The notes: generated by a model from the letters alone, not told the origin. Counted from the first letter of the stretch, positions 18,196 to 28,168 are shown. The stretch: DNA of 64,000 bases from Pontibacter virosus (GCF_003096355.1 NZ_QEKI01000004.1:310001-374000), one strand, 5' to 3'. Made by a program: numbers and translations.

Positions 18196-19100
18196 AACAC
18201 AGCGGTCCTTGTGTCGGTCCTTCGCTTTGATTTTCTGCTGAATGTAACATCTATTCTGCCCAAAAACAAGCCCGACCAACCTACCTGGTTAATCATTGTC
18301 TCGTGGCCATTTTCGTGGCGCAGTACTTCCGGTTTTTCCATGAAGGTATGGGTATGACCTCCCAAAATCAGATCGATGCCGCACACCTGCGTGGCCAGCT
18401 TGCGGTCGTCTATTTTATCGGTGTCGTAGCTATACCCGAGGTGCGAGAGGCAGACCACATAATGGCACTTCTCTTTTTCGCGCAGGGCCTGCACCATTTC
18501 GCGTGCCTTCTCCACGGGGTCCAAGTATACGGTCTCGCCGTACATGTTTTTGCTCACCAGTCCGTCGAGCTCTATACCTAGCCCGAATATACCTACCCGT
18601 ATACCTTGTTTTTCGAACACTTTGTATGGCTGAAAATGACCTTTCAGGATGGTGTTGGAGAAGTCGTAATTGGCCGTCAGGAACGGAAAACCAGCCAGTG
18701 GCAATTGCTTCTCCAGCCCTTCCAACCCTATATCGAAATCATGATTCCCGAGCGTAGAGGCATCGTAACCCATTTGAGTCATGAGTTTGTACTCGAGCTC
18801 GCCTTCAAAGAAATTGAAGTAGGGCGTGCCCTGCCAAATGTCGCCGGAGTCGAGCAAGAGCACGTTGGGCTCCTGTTGCCGGATGCGCTCGATGAGCGTG
18901 GCACGGCGGGCCATGCCGCCCATACCGCCGTACTTGCGCCCATCGTCCGGAAAGGGGTCGATGCGCGAGTGCTGGTCGTTGGTGTGCAGAATGGTCAGCC
19001 TAATACCTTCGCGGGCGGCTTCTGCCGAAAAGGGCAGGCCCAGCATGCTGATACCTGCCGCGCCGAGGGCGGTGTGCTTCAAAAAGTCTCTTCTCTTCAT
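18165..19100 (-). CDS. Exported metallophosphatase, 5'-nucleotidase N-terminal half
   Basis: A 311-residue calcineurin-like phosphoesterase. The N-terminus MKRRDFLKHTALGAAG is a twin-arginine signal. Metal-ligand motifs are visible: TNDQHSRIDPF, DSGDIWQGTP, LGNHDFDIGLEG and LGGHTHTF. The usual 5'-nucleotidase C-terminal domain is missing and is encoded by the next gene upstream (19114-19869), so the bifunctional protein appears split. The two genes are 13 bases apart in one leftward operon. Likely substrates are periplasmic nucleotides. Confidence 0.85.
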   Translation of the reverse strand: MKRRDFLKHTALGAAGISMLGLPFSAEAAREGIRLTILHTNDQHSRIDPFPDDGRKYGGMGGMARRATLIERIRQQEPNVLLLDSGDIWQGTPYFNFFEGELEYKLMTQMGYDASTLGNHDFDIGLEGLEKQLPLAGFPFLTANYDFSNTILKGHFQPYKVFEKQGIRVGIFGLGIELDGLVSKNMYGETVYLDPVEKAREMVQALREKEKCHYVVCLSHLGYSYDTDKIDDRKLATQVCGIDLILGGHTHTFMEKPEVLRHENGHETMINQVGWSGLFLGRIDVTFSRKSKRRTDTRTAVLAVDNPVLTS

Positions 19101-19113
19101 GGTCAGGTATAGC

Positions 19114-19869
19114 TTATGGAAGGATGGTCACGCGTTTTTCGGCTGGGGTTGTCACCTGCTTTCCGGCCGCCGTGAGTTGCTGTATGTGCTGGTGAATGGC
19201 ATCGCGCAGTAAGAGGCCCAGCTTCTCGTACTTGATCGGATTCTTCAACATGTCGAGTTTATCGCCGCCTCCGGCCAGGTAATCAGAAGTAACCAGGGTA
19301 TAGCTTTTATTCGGGTCCAGGGGCTGGCCTTTGAGCTTAATATCCTGTGCTTTGCCGTTAGCTACGGTATAGGTCGCATTGCCGATGTAGGTGATCTTAC
19401 GGGCCGCGGCATCGTCGAACAATCGCTTGACAGCCTCGCCGCTCAGGGTCAGCACGACCATTTCATTCTCGAAAGGCATCAGCTCAAAGATATGGCCCGT
19501 GGTGATATCGCCTTGTGGCAGCGGCACACGCAGTCCGCCCTGCGTGGTCACGGACAGGTCGATGGGTTTACCGTAGATCGGTTCGCTCTGGGCCAGTTGC
19601 AGGTCCACCACAAAGTTGCCGAGCGGCGATTCGTAGTCGCCTTTGCCCAGGGCTACCGGCGCCGATCCCACCACCTCCGACATTTTCACGGTCACCTCCT
19701 CGCGGTACGGGGCTACTAGTGCCTCTACAGCCGGATCGGCCGTGATGGTATGGTCCACGGCTACGTCTGTCTCGTTCAGGTTGGCGGATGGTTGCAACGG
19801 CCGCTGGCAGGCGACCAGACTAACGGCCAGGACCAGTCCGGAGATGTATTTTTTGAAAGGGCGCTTCAT
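19114..19869 (-). CDS. 5'-nucleotidase C-terminal-domain lipoprotein
   Basis: A 251-residue protein that begins with a lipoprotein signal (lipobox LVAC, from ATG 19869; an open frame runs further up to 19905). It consists mainly of a 5'-nucleotidase C-terminal domain: SPLGNFVVD, TQGGLRVPLPQG and YTLVTSDYLAGGGD. This domain binds the nucleoside in UshA-type enzymes, while the catalytic metals sit in the partner encoded by the following gene. The pair may form one enzyme from two chains. Confidence 0.85.
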   Translation of the reverse strand: MKRPFKKYISGLVLAVSLVACQRPLQPSANLNETDVAVDHTITADPAVEALVAPYREEVTVKMSEVVGSAPVALGKGDYESPLGNFVVDLQLAQSEPIYGKPIDLSVTTQGGLRVPLPQGDITTGHIFELMPFENEMVVLTLSGEAVKRLFDDAAARKITYIGNATYTVANGKAQDIKLKGQPLDPNKSYTLVTSDYLAGGGDKLDMLKNPIKYEKLGLLLRDAIHQHIQQLTAAGKQVTTPAEKRVTILP

Positions 19870-20181
19870 GGGTGCTGCTGTAATTATCCCCAAAGTTATC
19901 AACATTGTCGGGCTCAGGCAAAATGCTACCCAAGATTAATTTTTCTTTTGCGTCTGCAAAAAACTTACACGTTGTTACCTAGTTATATAAGCTTTTGGCT
20001 ATATTATTGAGGCACAATTTTTATGCCTGCATCAGCGAGATTCTCTAAACCCATTTATTTATCCCTTGGGAAGTAGTGTATGTATAGGGCAAGCAACAAA
20101 TAGTCAAAAAATTGAATGAATAATACTAAAACATCCCTATAAATCGTATTCTTAGAAACTTCCACAGATAACTGTTTGGCT
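19870..20181. other. Divergent spacer, no gene seen
   Basis: This AT-rich spacer lies between the leftward nucleotidase operon and the rightward T9SS gene. It holds a near DnaA box TTATCAACA at 19896-19904. No perfect TAnnTTTG promoter and no RNA gene were recognised. Confidence 0.5.
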
Positions 20182-21588
20182 ATGAAGAAAATATACCACC
20201 TTTTTTGCTTAACTGCTTTGCTTTTTGCGCCGTTGCTAACACAGGCGACGCACCTCTACAGCGGCCACATCAGCTATACAACAGATCCGCAAAATCCGCT
20301 CAAGTTTGATTTTGTGTTTACACTTTACACAAAAACCGCTTCCACGGCCGATGATCCTTTTGTATCCATAAACATGGGCGATGGCAAGGTTCAGACGGTT
20401 GAAAGAGCCAGAATTACTCCTTATTCCTATCGTTATGATAAGGAAATTTTCATCTGGAGCCATACCTACGCCGCCCCTGGAAACTATACCGTGCATTGGA
20501 CTGGCGAGAACCGGAACGGGGGAGTCATAAATATGGCAGCACCCAGCGACTTAATAACTTTAAAAATAGTTACACTTGTGAAGGCAGGCACTGCTACTCA
20601 AAACCTGCATGGAGCAAAGCTTGCCGGCGTACCAGTTACTGCAGCCTATATAGGTGAGCCCTGGACTCACAATTTCTTAGCCTACGATGAGGATGGAGAC
20701 TACCTGAAGTATGATCTGGTGACTCCCAAACACAGATCTTCTTCTTTCGAGATTGCCGATGTTCCCGGTTATTGGCTTCCGGAGGGGTTAACAGTGAGCG
20801 AATTTGGGGAAATCCACTGGCCAAATCCCGCTCAAAAAGGAGAATACGTGATCGCTCTAAAAGTTACAGAAATGCGTGATGGCAGGGAAATAGGCCACAT
20901 GATAGTTGACATGAGCTTCGTGGTGACCGAGCGGGCGGATCAACCGAAAATGAGCCTCCTGAATAAGAACCGCCTGACGGTGAACGGCGATGGTTCAATT
21001 CAGACCTGGCCTGGCCAACCGGTGAAGCTGGAATTTTACCTGCAAAAGAATCCGGCCAGTGATTTACCACTAAGTGCCAGGCCATTCGGGGAGATAGATA
21101 CCTTAGAACTGATCAACACGTCGCTTACTTTCCGGGATACTGCAGATGGTTTTGCCATTACCTATTCCTTCACTCCTGGCCCTGACATGGAGCGCTCAGA
21201 ACCTTACCTGATAGGCATGCGAGGCAGACCGAGAGAAGAATTTACGGGAGATAGGCTCCCCTATACCAAAGTGGAGGATGACTGGGCCTTTGCTTACATT
21301 TATGTGGGGGAGCAGCGGCGTCCGCTTTCCTCCGGCGACGACTTCCCTCCCGAAAGGCCGAAGCTATACCCAAACCCGACACGTGGCGAGTTCACCGTCC
21401 TGGCACCCGACCTGCCAGCCCTCCACCTGCTGGTGCGCGACATCACGGGTAAGGTGGTGGCAAGCTATACCTTGCGGCCGGGCAGAAACGATTTCGCCCG
21501 CCCTGCCAAACTAGCCTCGGGACTCTATACTTATACCTTAACCAGTCAACTCTCGCCCATCGAAACAGGCAAACTCATGCTGCAATAA
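20182..21588 (+). CDS. T9SS-exported surface protein of unknown function
   Basis: A 468-residue protein starting at ATG 20182 (MKKIYHLF; a TTG lies two codons upstream). It has a signal peptide ending at about residue 23. Next come Ig/PKD-like segments including a cadherin-type YDEDGDYLKYDL (about 165-230). A linker and a C-terminal type A sorting domain follow (KLYPNPTRGEFTV...GLYTYTL). It should be exported by the type IX system and attached to the surface or released. The N-terminal half is more AT-rich than the C-terminal tail, which hints that the tail was added to a different body. Ligand unknown. Confidence 0.75.
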   Translation: MKKIYHLFCLTALLFAPLLTQATHLYSGHISYTTDPQNPLKFDFVFTLYTKTASTADDPFVSINMGDGKVQTVERARITPYSYRYDKEIFIWSHTYAAPGNYTVHWTGENRNGGVINMAAPSDLITLKIVTLVKAGTATQNLHGAKLAGVPVTAAYIGEPWTHNFLAYDEDGDYLKYDLVTPKHRSSSFEIADVPGYWLPEGLTVSEFGEIHWPNPAQKGEYVIALKVTEMRDGREIGHMIVDMSFVVTERADQPKMSLLNKNRLTVNGDGSIQTWPGQPVKLEFYLQKNPASDLPLSARPFGEIDTLELINTSLTFRDTADGFAITYSFTPGPDMERSEPYLIGMRGRPREEFTGDRLPYTKVEDDWAFAYIYVGEQRRPLSSGDDFPPERPKLYPNPTRGEFTVLAPDLPALHLLVRDITGKVVASYTLRPGRNDFARPAKLASGLYTYTLTSQLSPIETGKLMLQ

Positions 21589-21597
21589 GCTAGTCAA

Positions 21598-21636
21598 TAA
21601 AAAGCCTCCCTCAACTGGTGTTGAGGGAGGCTTTTC
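21598..21636. terminator. Bidirectional terminator
   Basis: A perfect 15-base stem (AAAGCCTCCCTCAAC and its complement) with a 4-base loop and A/T tracts on both sides. It separates the convergent T9SS protein gene and M20 gene. Confidence 0.9.
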
Positions 21637-21645
21637 TATACCTGT

Positions 21646-22977
21646 TTATTTCTTACCTTTTCCTTCCATGTAGTTCAAAGTCAGGCTGGTCAGGGTCTTC
21701 ACGCCAAGCTTTAGGCCGCTTTCATCTATAAAGAAATCAGGTGTGTGGTGTGGGGCCACTTCTTCAGGCTTCTTGCCTTTCGACATACCGCCCACGAACA
21801 GGAACAGCCCGGGAATTTTTTCCTGGTAGAAAGCAAAATCTTCAGCTCCGGTCACTGCCTTGGCCAGCACCACTTTATCGCGTCCTGCCACGGTACGCAG
21901 CGTAGGGAGCATGCGCTCGGTCAGGGCCGGGTCGTTGTAGGTAACAGGGGTCTGCGGAATGATCTCTACCTCAGCGACAGCTCCGCTGCTCTCTGCAATT
22001 TTAGTGGCGGTGAGGTTGATCTTCTCATGCAGCTTCTTCTGCATTTCCACGTCCAGCGCCCGGATCGTGCCTTCCATTAGCACCTCCTCCGGAATAATGT
22101 TGTTGCGCACACCACCGTGTATACTGCCCACTGTAATCACAGCGGCGCCTTCCGGCAACTGAGTCTGACGGCTGATGATGGTCTGCAGTCCGTTGATGAT
22201 CTGCGCCGAAACAACGATCGGGTCTATACCTGACCATGGGTAGGCGCCATGCGACTGCTTGCCTTTTACTTTGATGCGGAAGATATCGGCGCTCGCCATA
22301 GTCCCGCCCGGCGTGTACTTGATGGTGCCCACTTCCGTCTGCGAGTTGATGTGCAGTCCAAAGATCACTTCAGGCTTTGGCCCTTTGTCGAGCACGCCCT
22401 CTTTTACCATCAGGGCGGCACCGCCTTCCTCCCCTATCGGAGAGCCTTCCTCAGCTGGCTGAAAGATAAATTTCACGGTTCCTTTCAAGTCGTTTTTCAT
22501 GCCTGCCAGAATTTCTGCCGCCCCCATCAGCATGGCGATGTGGGTATCGTGGCCGCAGGCGTGCATCACACCTACCTCCTGGCCGTTGTAGGTGCTGCGC
22601 TCTTTGGAGGCAAAAGGCACATCAGTGCGCTCCGTTACAGGCAAGCCGTCAATATCCGCGCGCAGGGCCACGACCGGGCCGGACTTTCCACCTTTCAGAA
22701 TGCCCACTACACCGGTATGGGCCACGCCTGTTTGTACTTCTATACCTAGTTTGCGGAGGTGGTCTGCAATCTTTTCGGCTGTCTTGGTTTCGCGGTTACC
22801 CAATTCCGGGTATTGGTGAAAGTCGCGCCGCCACTCGATCACTTTCGGCTCGATTTTATCAGCCATAGTATTGGCCTTCGCCAGCAGTTTGGAGTCCTGC
22901 GCAAGAGCAGGCACAGTCACGAGCAGTCCCAGGCAAAGGGGCAGCGTTTTTTGAAGGAAGGTATAAGGGTGTGTCAT
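21646..22977 (-). CDS. Exported M20 family amidohydrolase
   Basis: A 443-residue zinc peptidase of the M20D group (IAA-amino-acid hydrolase / hippurate hydrolase type) with a cleavable signal peptide (residues 1-26, ALAQ). Metal ligands are visible in HACGHDTH and PAEEGSPIGEEGG, and GAEDFAFYQ is near the C-terminus. It probably releases acyl groups from N-acyl amino acids in the periplasm. It has no operon partner. Confidence 0.9.
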   Translation of the reverse strand: MTHPYTFLQKTLPLCLGLLVTVPALAQDSKLLAKANTMADKIEPKVIEWRRDFHQYPELGNRETKTAEKIADHLRKLGIEVQTGVAHTGVVGILKGGKSGPVVALRADIDGLPVTERTDVPFASKERSTYNGQEVGVMHACGHDTHIAMLMGAAEILAGMKNDLKGTVKFIFQPAEEGSPIGEEGGAALMVKEGVLDKGPKPEVIFGLHINSQTEVGTIKYTPGGTMASADIFRIKVKGKQSHGAYPWSGIDPIVVSAQIINGLQTIISRQTQLPEGAAVITVGSIHGGVRNNIIPEEVLMEGTIRALDVEMQKKLHEKINLTATKIAESSGAVAEVEIIPQTPVTYNDPALTERMLPTLRTVAGRDKVVLAKAVTGAEDFAFYQEKIPGLFLFVGGMSKGKKPEEVAPHHTPDFFIDESGLKLGVKTLTSLTLNYMEGKGKK

Positions 22978-23472
22978 TTTCAGATTAGATGTTTGCTTCC
23001 TCTAAAGCTACATAATTTTTGGGATTGACGTAAAACAATCCTTGCTGCAGTGGGAAGCCACAGACAAGGAGCTAAGAGAGGACGCGTATACCTTATGCCT
23101 GGCCTACTGCTACCCGCCCGTGATTTGTTTTTGCCGGGGTAGTTCTTATACCTGCTATCTATACCTACCCTGGATTACCTCACCCACCTGATTTTGCTCC
23201 TACAGGCCATCTGTCCATCTCGTTAGCTGCTTTCCTTAGAAGTTATACAGAAGCATAGCGCAAAAGCCAGATAACAGCTGCTGAGACGCAAGCGCACTTA
23301 TATCTTGGCAGGTGTCATCCCTCTGGTCTGGCTCTAATTAGTCAATTAGCTATACCTGCGCTTTGTGGTTCACGTAGACTAAATTCACAGTGATAAAACC
23401 TCCAGACCTTCTTACCGCTTTTTATAAGCTGCAAGAGAAAGTATATATTTACAGGAAATAACACCCTACACG
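22978..23472. other. 495-base spacer before mutA
   Basis: I see no gene here. Several copies of the TATACCTG word occur (near 23089, 23148, 23160 and 23350). A near -7 element TATATTTA lies at 23444-23451, about 20 bases before mutA. I looked for a cobalamin riboswitch, since MutAB needs B12, and found no convincing B12-box. Confidence 0.5.
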
Positions 23473-25311
23473 ATGACTGACGAGCAGAAGCTATTCTCAG
23501 AATTCAAGCCGGGCACGGCAGCCGACTGGGCGGCGCGCACGCAGAAAGACCTGCGCGAGACCCCACTCGAAAGCCTGAACTGGCATACCTACGAAGGCAT
23601 TACGATCAAGCCCTACTATACCCGCGAAGACATTCAGCACCTGCCGTTTGTGCAGCAGAAACCCGGCGACTTCCCCTTTGTGCGCGGCAACACCGGCAGC
23701 GACAATAACTGGCAAAACATTCAGAAAATAAAGGCCTTAGGCAACGGAAAACCGGCCATCGATAAAGCGGTTGATGCCCTGAACAGAGGCGCGGACGGCG
23801 TGCTCTTTATTGTGGAAGATCCGCAGACTTTCGACATCGCCTATCTGACCGAGCAGATCGACCTAACTTCTCAGTCTGTGAGCTATACCTTGAACGGCGA
23901 TCCGGCTGATTTCCTCAAAGGTCTCTATACCTTACTTTCAAAGCAGAATATCTCGCACCGCAACCTGAGAGGCTTCGCAAATTACGACCCCATGTCAGGA
24001 AAAGGCCAGCTCAGCGATGATGAAAACAAGATCATCGCACAGGTGCTCGACCTGACCAAGGACAGCCCCGATTTTTATGGTGTGACTGTTTGCGGCACCA
24101 ATTTCAGCAGTATCGGGGCTTCGCTCACGCAGGAAGTGGCCTATACCCTGAGTGCCGCCGTGGCCTATACCGATCGCCTTACCACAGCCGGTGAGCCCCT
24201 GGGGTCGGTACTGCGCAACATGCTGTTCTGCATGGGAGCCGGCACCAATTACTTTTTCGAGATCGCCAAGTTGCGTGCGCTGCGCCTGTTGTGGGCTGCC
24301 GTAGTGGAGGCCTACCAGGCTGATCCTGCCCTGGCCGCCAAACTGCGTATCCACAGCACGACTTCCAGTTGGTACCAAACCACGCTCGATCCCTACGTGA
24401 ACATGCTGCGTGTCACCACCGAAGCCATGTCAGCAGTGCTCTCCGGCGCTGATTCCCTCACCGTGCTGCCTTTCGACAGCACCTTCAAGGATTCAGATGA
24501 ATTTTCGGAGCGCATTGCCCGCAACGTATCCATTATTCTGAAAGAGGAATCCTACCTCGACAAAGCCGTAGACCCAGCTGCCGGCTCTTATTACCTGGAG
24601 TCGCTTACCAACGAGCTAGCCACTAATGCATGGGAGCTGTTTAAAGAGGTAGAGGCACAGGGAGGGTTTGAGGCCGCTTACGAGAATGGCTTTATCCTGA
24701 GCTCGATCACCGAAGTAAGCCGCCAGAAGTTCCGTGACATCGCACAGGGCCGCATGGTGCTGGTAGGCACCAACAAATACCCTAACCCGAAAGAGCAGAT
24801 CGATTTCGACCCGGAGGAGCTTATCCAACGCGCCGAGTTCGACACCACCCGCGCCGCCTACCCGACCGAGGTGATGCGCATGGCAACCGAACTGCACCTG
24901 CGCAAGCGCAAACGCCGTCCGAGAGCGATTATCGCCGTCATAGGACAGGCCGCCAAGCGACACATCAACGCCTCTTTCGCAAAGGAGTTCTTCAGCTGCG
25001 CTGGCTTTGAAACAGACATACAGCAGTATGACGATGTGGAAACCGCCGTCACCAGGCTATTACACGCAGCCGCTGAGGTAGTAGTAGTTTCTACTTCAGA
25101 AGCAACATATGCCCGTGAGTTCGGTCCCCGGATCAGCCAGCACGAATCCAAGCCGACCATCATCATGGCCGACGATCCGCAGCACATGAAAGACGAGCTG
25201 GTAGCCCATGGGTACGACGAGTTCATTTTCGAGGACTGCGACATGTCGACCATACTCGAATTAGTGCAGAAGCGGTTGGACCGGGATGAAAACAATGGTG
25301 GGAAGCACTAG
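23473..25311 (+). CDS. mutA: Methylmalonyl-CoA mutase small (beta) subunit
   Basis: A 612-residue subunit homologous to the catalytic chain but without a working B12 site: the C-terminal domain (from about residue 475, IIAVIGQAAKRHINASFAKEF) lacks the DxHxxG motif. The N-terminal part carries WHTYEGITIKPYYT. It forms the heterodimer with the large subunit at 25865, which interconverts methylmalonyl-CoA and succinyl-CoA. An NTF2-like gene lies between the two subunits. Confidence 0.92.
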   Translation: MTDEQKLFSEFKPGTAADWAARTQKDLRETPLESLNWHTYEGITIKPYYTREDIQHLPFVQQKPGDFPFVRGNTGSDNNWQNIQKIKALGNGKPAIDKAVDALNRGADGVLFIVEDPQTFDIAYLTEQIDLTSQSVSYTLNGDPADFLKGLYTLLSKQNISHRNLRGFANYDPMSGKGQLSDDENKIIAQVLDLTKDSPDFYGVTVCGTNFSSIGASLTQEVAYTLSAAVAYTDRLTTAGEPLGSVLRNMLFCMGAGTNYFFEIAKLRALRLLWAAVVEAYQADPALAAKLRIHSTTSSWYQTTLDPYVNMLRVTTEAMSAVLSGADSLTVLPFDSTFKDSDEFSERIARNVSIILKEESYLDKAVDPAAGSYYLESLTNELATNAWELFKEVEAQGGFEAAYENGFILSSITEVSRQKFRDIAQGRMVLVGTNKYPNPKEQIDFDPEELIQRAEFDTTRAAYPTEVMRMATELHLRKRKRRPRAIIAVIGQAAKRHINASFAKEFFSCAGFETDIQQYDDVETAVTRLLHAAAEVVVVSTSEATYAREFGPRISQHESKPTIIMADDPQHMKDELVAHGYDEFIFEDCDMSTILELVQKRLDRDENNGGKH

Positions 25312-25393
25312 AAGCCGCGTGCTATACCTGTGATCAGGTATACCGTCGCTTGCAACAGCAACCTTTACATTCAAAAAACACAAACCAGCGATC

Positions 25394-25765
25394 ATGAACG
25401 AAGCGATCACCGAAGTAAAGCAAGCCCTTGACGGACAGGTAGCCGCCTGGAACAAAGGCGAACTGGAGAAGGCCATGGACTTTTACTGGGAGTCGCCGGA
25501 CATGCTCTGGATCAGCCGCAACGGCACCGAAAAAGGCTGGAAAGAAGTGCTGGAGATGTTCCAGACCGACTTTACCGACCGCAGCAAGATGGGTGAGTAC
25601 ACCTACGAACCTTTACACATCGAGCAGGTAGGCCCGGAGGCCGTGTACTACGTGTACCGCTGGAAGATCGACCTGCAAGGCAAAAAATTGATGGGCGGTG
25701 TATCGTCGCAGCTTTGGAAGAAAATTGGCGGCCGCTGGGTCATTACCTCCGAGCACGCGAGTTAG
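25394..25765 (+). CDS. SnoaL/NTF2-like (DUF4440-type) small protein
   Basis: A 123-residue cytoplasmic protein with the cone-shaped NTF2-like fold signature (VAAWNKGELEKAMDFYWESPDMLWI...GRWVITSEHAS). Family members include isomerases, dehydratases and pure binding proteins, so the activity is open. Its position between mutA and mutB suggests a link with methylmalonyl-CoA metabolism, but it may be a chance insertion. Directly after its stop codon an inverted-arm element begins. Confidence 0.7.
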   Translation: MNEAITEVKQALDGQVAAWNKGELEKAMDFYWESPDMLWISRNGTEKGWKEVLEMFQTDFTDRSKMGEYTYEPLHIEQVGPEAVYYVYRWKIDLQGKKLMGGVSSQLWKKIGGRWVITSEHAS

Positions 25766-25856
25766 AGTTGAATTGCTACATGGTTGAATGGCTAAATTGT
25801 TATTCTCCAAAACGCGCATTTAACTCTTAACAATTTAACAATTAAGCAATTTGATC
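25766..25856. repeat. Inverted-arm intergenic element (C)
   Basis: The left arm starts at the base after the NTF2 stop codon. It consists of TTGAATTGCT / TTGAATGGCT / AAATTGTTA words. The right arm (about 25818-25856) contains AACAATTTAACAATTAAGC, almost free of G, and ends 8 bases before the mutB ATG. Pairing is imperfect and the loop is short. Confidence 0.5.
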
Positions 25857-25864
25857 TCATTTAG

Positions 25865-28009
25865 ATGAAACCTGACTTTTCGAACATAGACATAAAGCAA
25901 GTAGCCGGAGCGGAGCACGGTCCCGTAGACCCGATTCCGCCGAAGGACTGGAAAACGGCCGAGCAGATTCCGCTGAAGAGCTACTATACCTCAGAAGATG
26001 TAAAGCACTTCGAGCACCTGGACTTTGCTGCCGGTCTGCCGCCCTACCTGCGCGGGCCGTACAGCACCATGTATGTGCAGAAGCCCTGGACTATCCGCCA
26101 GTATGCCGGTTTTTCCACCGCCGAGGAATCCAACGCTTTCTACCGCCGCAACCTGGCAGGCGGGCAGAAAGGCCTTTCTGTAGCCTTCGACCTGGCCACG
26201 CATCGTGGCTACGACTCCGACCATCCGCGTGTGGTGGGCGACGTGGGCAAGGCCGGTGTGGCCATCGACTCGGTGGAGGATATGAAGATCCTTTTCGACC
26301 AGATCCCGCTCAACGAGATGTCGGTATCGATGACCATGAACGGGGCCGTGCTGCCGATCATGGCCTTTTACATTGTGGCGGCCGAAGAACAGGGCGTGAC
26401 GCCGGAGCAGCTGAGCGGAACGATCCAAAATGACATCCTGAAGGAGTTCATGGTGCGCAACACCTACATCTACCCGCCGGAGCCGAGCATGAAGATCATA
26501 GCGGATATCTTTGAGTATACCTCCCAGAACATGCCGCGCTTCAACTCCATTTCCATCTCAGGCTACCACATGCAGGAAGCCGGTGCCACCGCCGACATCG
26601 AGCTGGCCTATACCCTGGCCGACGGTCTGGAGTATGTGCGCACCGGTCTGAAGGCAGGTATGGACATCGACGTATTTGCGCCGCGCCTTTCTTTCTTTTG
26701 GGCCATCGGCATGAACCACTTCATGGAAATTGCCAAAATGCGCGCCGCCCGTATGCTGTGGGCGAAACTTATCCAGCAGTTCAACCCGAAGAACCCGAAA
26801 TCGCTGGCGCTGCGTACGCACTGCCAAACTTCCGGCTGGAGCCTGACCGAGCAGGACCCGTTCAATAACGTGACCCGCACTTGCGTGGAAGCACTGGCCG
26901 CCGCCTTAGGCGGTACGCAAAGCTTGCACACCAACGCACTAGACGAGGCCATTGCGCTGCCAACCGACTTCTCGGCCCGCATTGCCCGCAACACGCAAAT
27001 CTACCTGCAGCAGGAAACCAACATCAACAAAGTGGTAGATCCGTGGGGAGGTTCTTATTATGTGGAGGCGCTCACGCACGAGATTGCGCACAAGGCCTGG
27101 GAGCTGATTCAGGAAGTGGAAGAACTCGGTGGTATGGCTAAAGCCATTGAGACCGGTCTGCCGAAAATGCGCATTGAGGAAGCTGCCGCCCGCAAGCAGG
27201 CCCGCATCGACTCCGGCAAGGACGTGATTGTGGGGGTGAACAAATACCGCCCGGATCAGATTCAGGAAATCGACATCCTCGACATCGACAACACGGCTGT
27301 ACGCGAATCGCAGCTCCGCAGATTGGCACAGGTAAAGGATAGTCGTGATAACGAAGCTGTGAATGAAGCTTTACAGGCACTCACCGTTGCGGCAGAATCC
27401 AACGAAGGCAACCTGCTGGAGTTGGCGGTGAACGCTGCCCGCCACCGTGCTACGTTGGGCGAAATTTCTGACGCATTAGAGAAAATTTACGGAAGACACA
27501 AAGCTGTGATACGATCCATATCAGGCATCTACTCTGCCGAGCTCTCCGACGATGAGAACTTCGAGCGGGCCAAGGTGCTGGCCGACCAATTCGAGGAAAT
27601 GGAAGGCCGCCGACCACGCATCATGGTCGCCAAGATGGGGCAGGACGGTCACGACCGCGGCTCCAAAGTCATCGCCACCTCCTTCGCCGACCTCGGCTTC
27701 GACGTCGACATCGGCCCACTGTTCCAGACCCCGGCGGAAGTAGCCATGCAGGCTGCTGAAAACGACGTGCACGTGGTGGGTGTCTCCTCGCTGGCAGCCG
27801 GCCACAAAACACTGGTACCGCAGCTGATAGAAGAACTCCGCAAACTCGGTCGAGAAGACATTATGGTGATCGTAGGCGGTGTTATACCTGCCCAGGACTA
27901 TGATTTCCTGTTCAAGGCAGGCGCAGCTGGTGTGTTTGGACCTGGCACCATTATCTCAGTAGCGGCTCAGAACATTCTGGAAAACCTGATCAGGAGAGTA
28001 GTGGAATAG
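25865..28009 (+). CDS. mutB: Methylmalonyl-CoA mutase large (alpha) subunit
   Basis: A 714-residue B12-dependent catalytic subunit. The barrel domain begins with [12 protein letters not shown] and contains [21 protein letters not shown] (split by family convention into substrate loop and barrel strands). The C-terminal cobalamin domain has [10 protein letters not shown], with the His ligand of cobalt, and later GVSSLAAGH and IVGGVIP. It isomerises (R)-methylmalonyl-CoA to succinyl-CoA. Its chaperone meaB lies 5.4 kb downstream. Confidence 0.96.
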   Translation: MKPDFSNIDIKQVAGAEHGPVDPIPPKDWKTAEQIPLKSYYTSEDVKHFEHLDFAAGLPPYLRGPYSTMYVQKPWTIRQYAGFSTAEESNAFYRRNLAGGQKGLSVAFDLATHRGYDSDHPRVVGDVGKAGVAIDSVEDMKILFDQIPLNEMSVSMTMNGAVLPIMAFYIVAAEEQGVTPEQLSGTIQNDILKEFMVRNTYIYPPEPSMKIIADIFEYTSQNMPRFNSISISGYHMQEAGATADIELAYTLADGLEYVRTGLKAGMDIDVFAPRLSFFWAIGMNHFMEIAKMRAARMLWAKLIQQFNPKNPKSLALRTHCQTSGWSLTEQDPFNNVTRTCVEALAAALGGTQSLHTNALDEAIALPTDFSARIARNTQIYLQQETNINKVVDPWGGSYYVEALTHEIAHKAWELIQEVEELGGMAKAIETGLPKMRIEEAAARKQARIDSGKDVIVGVNKYRPDQIQEIDILDIDNTAVRESQLRRLAQVKDSRDNEAVNEALQALTVAAESNEGNLLELAVNAARHRATLGEISDALEKIYGRHKAVIRSISGIYSAELSDDENFERAKVLADQFEEMEGRRPRIMVAKMGQDGHDRGSKVIATSFADLGFDVDIGPLFQTPAEVAMQAAENDVHVVGVSSLAAGHKTLVPQLIEELRKLGREDIMVIVGGVIPAQDYDFLFKAGAAGVFGPGTIISVAAQNILENLIRRVVE

Positions 28010-28030
28010 TTAAGAGTTAAGAGTTAAAAT
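28009..28030. repeat. Solo C-poor arm after mutB (D)
   Basis: AGTTAAGAGTTAAGAGTTA immediately follows the mutB stop codon and resembles the 5' arm of the element at 46741. No G-poor partner follows before the next gene; a normal terminator comes instead. Confidence 0.5.
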
Positions 28031-28033
28031 CTG

Positions 28034-28067
28034 AAAGCTGCAGTTGACTTTGGTTGGCTGCAGCTTT
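28034..28067 (+). terminator. Terminator of the mut operon
   Basis: AAAGCTGCAG at 28034-28043 pairs with CTGCAGCTTT at 28058-28067. The T-tract is short (TTTT). Confidence 0.6.
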
Positions 28068-28136
28068 TGCGCTTTAAAAGGACATTGTTCTTTTAGACAC
28101 ACACCCACTTTTGAGCGGCATACAGCCTGGAAGTAC

Positions 28137-28168
28137 TTTGGCATACCCTTTTTTAAGCCGTACCTTTG
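28137..28168 (+). promoter_or_regulatory. Promoter TTTG-20-TACCTTTG
   Basis: A perfect -33 TTTG (28137-28140) and -7 TACCTTTG (28161-28168) are separated by 20 bases. It places the transcript start after the in-frame TTG at 28166 and so supports ATG 28190 as the start of the next gene. Confidence 0.75.

Noticed and set aside
20176..20181. TTG two codons upstream as start of the T9SS protein
   Set aside because: ATG 20182 gives a normal signal peptide (MKKIYHLF) and is the better start.
23000..23460. Possible cobalamin riboswitch upstream of mutA
   Set aside because: Fragments such as GCCAGG and CCACTG can be found on the minus strand, but the B12-box and the surrounding stems do not assemble in the right order on the mutA strand.
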